A stretch of 64,000 nucleotides of DNA from Flavobacteriaceae bacterium PS02293 (GTDB lineage: Bacteria; Bacteroidota; Bacteroidia; Flavobacteriales; Weeksellaceae), in assembly GCA_029960045.1 (NCBI GenBank), contig JASCOV010000003.1, positions 396,554 through 460,553 of the forward strand. Direction: 5' to 3'. The notes beneath the pieces are model-generated. The model saw only the letters and a list, made by a program, of their open reading frames with translations. It made no database searches and had not been told where the DNA came from. This document shows positions 62,601 to 64,000 of this stretch, piece after piece (the first letter of the stretch is position 1; each line of letters starts with the position of its first letter). A program made the translations under genes and the position numbers.

Positions 62601-62924
62601 CTCATCTTTAACGACTCTCGAAACAACGCCTCCAAAGTTCAATTGCCAAGACATACCAAGACTTCCCCCAATATCATCCACTTTTACATCACTTCTATAT
62701 CCCAAAGATATGTTCAGACCCAAATTATCATCAATGCTAAACAATGGTATGGTATGATGAAATTTTCCATCTGAGCTTCCATTATAGTTAACCCTGCTTA
62801 GTGCAAATGTTTGATGTGTTGGAGGTGTTATATTTGGAATTGGCGATTCATTATTAATACTGCCTGATTGCGCAGTTATTACAACAAATCCAAAAATTAA
62901 AAATAATAATTGTAATTTTCTCAT
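59646..62924 (-). CDS. RHS/SpvB-like secreted partner protein
   Basis: 1092 aa. Signal peptide (LLFLIFGFVVITAQ). N-terminal part (20-250) has an SpvB-like strand pattern (HTIPLFSIDDNLGLNISLGYRSDVKVDDIGGSLGMSWQLNFGG). The middle is beta-rich, and YD-type repeats occur near the end (YDEYDNKGNLRQYTTKDG, YDTANRLKEV, KEYEYHYKP). It has no core or tip, and its stop lies 13 bases before the 1225-aa gene. The pair probably forms one shell or surface complex, as TcB/TcC-like halves do (inference). Confidence 0.82.
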   Translation of the reverse strand: MRKLQLLFLIFGFVVITAQSGSINNESPIPNITPPTHQTFALSRVNYNGSSDGKFHHTIPLFSIDDNLGLNISLGYRSDVKVDDIGGSLGMSWQLNFGGVVSRVVKDEADEGNNTRWYPTEVDATADLYNIRQAAAPGNVYDTEYDWFNFNISNGLSGSFYIDENLNVFSESSENVKIQVYQIGTAISTYGKKLEIKLTDSQGNEYYFGGDDQYVERTNFVAPGRDKSSITGWYLRKIINVKKEEINFQYDIEQINYLSSASASFSIKQICFSPTEYHNVFDDVIKSKSQTTAFTPRIKSIETNVKKIFFSYGKFRNDLPGGTGKLLTGVSLKDKNLSVIKEYEIEYYDIQKSPPATYYNISSAETATTNRHFIKSLTNLNNIRDKYGFEYYDIDKIPARFSLNTDYYNYYNSSNNSSPFPSNSETLNFFTNLIPSNLISANKEVKPENAPIGNLKKISYPTGGFSEVFYEPNYSMKTIKEYIPTLSPTLELDKKPCENINITEKYFYFTSNGTSVRFTSGGGYYQCNSESGDFHDVYKIEIRKKQGQAWVHEETIITDVLQRLDYSFPTKPNEEYQIYFTLDARFTAINVQLEILYNFGEKIKVVPSYVGGSRVSRVEENDTLGQKYTKKYYYNPLTKLNDPISSMVNFAADKTHIEKGEYSANCQANSPTPRFTIMDIYRVYENPLYNDFNSRNTGMFYSDVTEIIDGYNAKETTYSYVDDNDPNFLKPPFYTGVAMSNYGQIYRGNVLNENKYEFKDGAFKRIEEKSFKYDFVKNFTKRSFFFRENFSYVPFPSEDQLINISYGFYDNYYGFRKQTKVETISYANGVQLLTTTEYFYNNPNHYQLTSQKTTFPDLSYQTTDYSYAHEKGNEYLRGNNMVGLPLITETKKKGKTVSKTEAVYPTSISDAVNTTMGYPLPKLALSYNVLTGTPETEVTYDEYDNKGNLRQYTTKDGIPVAIIWGYDKTQPIAKIVGAKHPSQMAWKTGEVPQSLIDTIVTASDDDGNDTVTGNPKEQALLTALDTFRTDPLMADYQITTYTYDPLIGVRSITPPNGIRQIYIYDTANRLKEVREQSQTGNVLKEYEYHYKP

Positions 62925-62928
62925 TGTG

Positions 62929-63999
62929 TTACTCTTTCACGATTTTAGTAGTTAGCTTTTTGTTCTGTTGTGTTGGGATACTCGCCTTGATGATGTAAAC
63001 ACCCTGAGGCAATCTACTCGTATCAACCTTCGTAATCTTATTCCTTGTGTTCAGTTGCTGGATGACCTTCCCCGTCATATCATAAAGATAGATATCAGCC
63101 TGATCGAAGTCCAGCCCAATCTCCACATAACAATACTCCTTCACAGGATTCGGATAAATCTGGATATCCTTATTCTCCATCAGATCTTCAACATCGCTGT
63201 CTAATAGTTTAACTATCTTCCAGTTCTCCTTGCCTAATTCCTCAGCACTCGTGCCTGCCAAGACGTAAGATCCATCTCTGTTCAGGATTGCGCTTGTAAG
63301 TCTTTCTTCTTTTTTCTTTTCTCTTCCCTCAACATATTTCCGCCACACTTCCTTACCATTTCTATCAATATAAAGCATCCAGAATGTTTCATCATTGCTC
63401 TGAACTTTGCCTTCACTCTGCGTATAACCGCCAATCAAAAAGCCTTTCGTAGTTGGCTGCTGGTTGTCGGTTGATGGGTTTTTAATTGTGTTTAATGACA
63501 TCAAAACATCTCTGTTCTTGAAGTTGTATGATTTCTGCCACTCCTCATTTCCATCCAGATCCAAGGCCAAAATCCAAAGGTCTGTTCCTTCTTCCAGTTT
63601 GGCTCTCTTGTTTCCCGAAGTCTCCGATCTGCTCTCGCCTCCAATAATATAGCCTGAATCCGTCAATGCCATTGTCCGGATATGGTCATCCTCACTCCCT
63701 CCAAAATTCTTTTCCCATTGGACTGCTCCGTTCTTGTCAAGCTTTACGATCCAATAATCCCCTTCACCAAAATTGTCGGTAGTTTTGGGTTGATAGTTGA
63801 TTGTTATTTCAGGAACTGATGAATTTTGTGCTGGAGAGTTTGATGGATTCTGAGTCGGGGTAACTGTCATGCCGAGCGGAGTCGAAGCTTTTTCATTCTT
63901 AATTCTTAACTCTTCATTACTCACGGTATTGCTTCTCGAATAGATTCCCATCAATACGCCGCCATCTGTCGTAGGAATCACTTTCTCAACCTCATCCAA
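62929..63999 (-). CDS. T9SS-sorted repeat protein (5' end outside window)
   Basis: At least 356 aa; the frame is open to the window edge, so the start is missing. Repeats of the form DYWIVKLDKNGAVQWEKNFGG, DLWILALDLDGNEEWQKSY and FWMLYIDRNGKEVWRKYV suggest a beta-propeller. The end is a type A T9SS domain (IQIYPNPVKEYCYVEI, YDMTGKVIQQL, LPQGVYIIKAS, KLTTKIVKE). Residues about 26-60 are low-complexity (NEELRIKNEKASTPLG..) and derive from a dispersed repeat. It is 4 bases upstream of the RHS partner gene, thus the first gene of that operon in view. Confidence 0.85.
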   Translation of the reverse strand: MDEVEKVIPTTDGGVLMGIYSRSNTVSNEELRIKNEKASTPLGMTVTPTQNPSNSPAQNSSVPEITINYQPKTTDNFGEGDYWIVKLDKNGAVQWEKNFGGSEDDHIRTMALTDSGYIIGGESRSETSGNKRAKLEEGTDLWILALDLDGNEEWQKSYNFKNRDVLMSLNTIKNPSTDNQQPTTKGFLIGGYTQSEGKVQSNDETFWMLYIDRNGKEVWRKYVEGREKKKEERLTSAILNRDGSYVLAGTSAEELGKENWKIVKLLDSDVEDLMENKDIQIYPNPVKEYCYVEIGLDFDQADIYLYDMTGKVIQQLNTRNKITKVDTSRLPQGVYIIKASIPTQQNKKLTTKIVKE

Positions 64000-64000
64000 T

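Noticed and set aside
1..64000. CRISPR arrays, tRNA or rRNA genes and secretion-system core genes
   Set aside because: No regularly spaced repeats, no cloverleaf-like sequence and no T6SS, T9SS machinery or eCIS genes were recognised.

Overview
The window is chromosomal DNA of an AT-rich Bacteroidota, most likely a Chryseobacterium-like member of the Flavobacteriales. Support: type IX secretion (T9SS) sorting domains on three proteins, SusC-like TonB receptors, 2TM-domain proteins, Bacteroidota-type promoters (TAnnTTTG boxes), weak Shine-Dalgarno sequences and the general protein style. The genus is inference. No tRNA, rRNA or CRISPR was seen.

Layout. 1-7.3 kb: two small secreted paralogues; a six-gene minus-strand operon with a LytS-type kinase fused to a 2TM domain, three more 2TM proteins, a methyltransferase-like membrane protein and a LytTR regulator; a short and a T9SS-sorted protein; a PA0069-type radical SAM protein. 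7.3-11.1 kb: a candidate toxin operon with a 734-aa protein ending in a C39-like cysteine protease domain, followed by three tandem paralogues that look like immunity genes, the last one broken. 11.2-29.3 kb: mostly housekeeping (menD, pabC/pabB, membrane proteins, an AI-2E family transporter, GT9 glycosyltransferase with a WaaP-like kinase, uvrB, a BlaI/M56 sensor pair, sugar dehydrogenase, tsaB, SDR, msrB, acyl-CoA dehydrogenase). 29.6-34.4 kb: lipoproteins and a metal-related run (Cys-rich protein, HMA protein, HMA-fused TonB receptor, HGQPxHRC lipoprotein). 34.5-50.6 kb: second TonB receptor, pyrD, TPR/HTH regulator, T9SS-sorted BNR protein, TruC-like synthase, ECF sigma factor, glyS, lipoproteins, YdeI-like protein and a prolyl oligopeptidase.

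50.6-64 kb is the most dynamic part. A minus-strand run starts with a T9SS-sorted repeat protein and a 1092-aa RHS-like partner, then a full-length 1225-aa DUF6443/RHS protein with its own C-terminal tip and a lipoprotein gene starting on its stop codon. Downstream lie promoterless RHS cassettes, each with the same core segment joined to a different tip and followed by a small lipoprotein gene. One ends in an RHG..AHEG-type domain, one in a JAB-like HxHP domain, and a third is only a 113-bp core fragment. IS1-family sequences sit at the cassette edges: one transposase gene and one 5' remnant. This looks like a polymorphic toxin locus that stores alternative tips and immunity genes and is being reshaped by IS1-linked deletion.

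Other recurrent structure: three copies of a structured intergenic element (possibly a flavobacterial RNA motif), several long palindromes, four genes whose TAnnTTTG promoter box ends exactly 4 nt before the ATG (predicted leaderless mRNAs), and a palindrome over the blaI promoter that is probably its operator.
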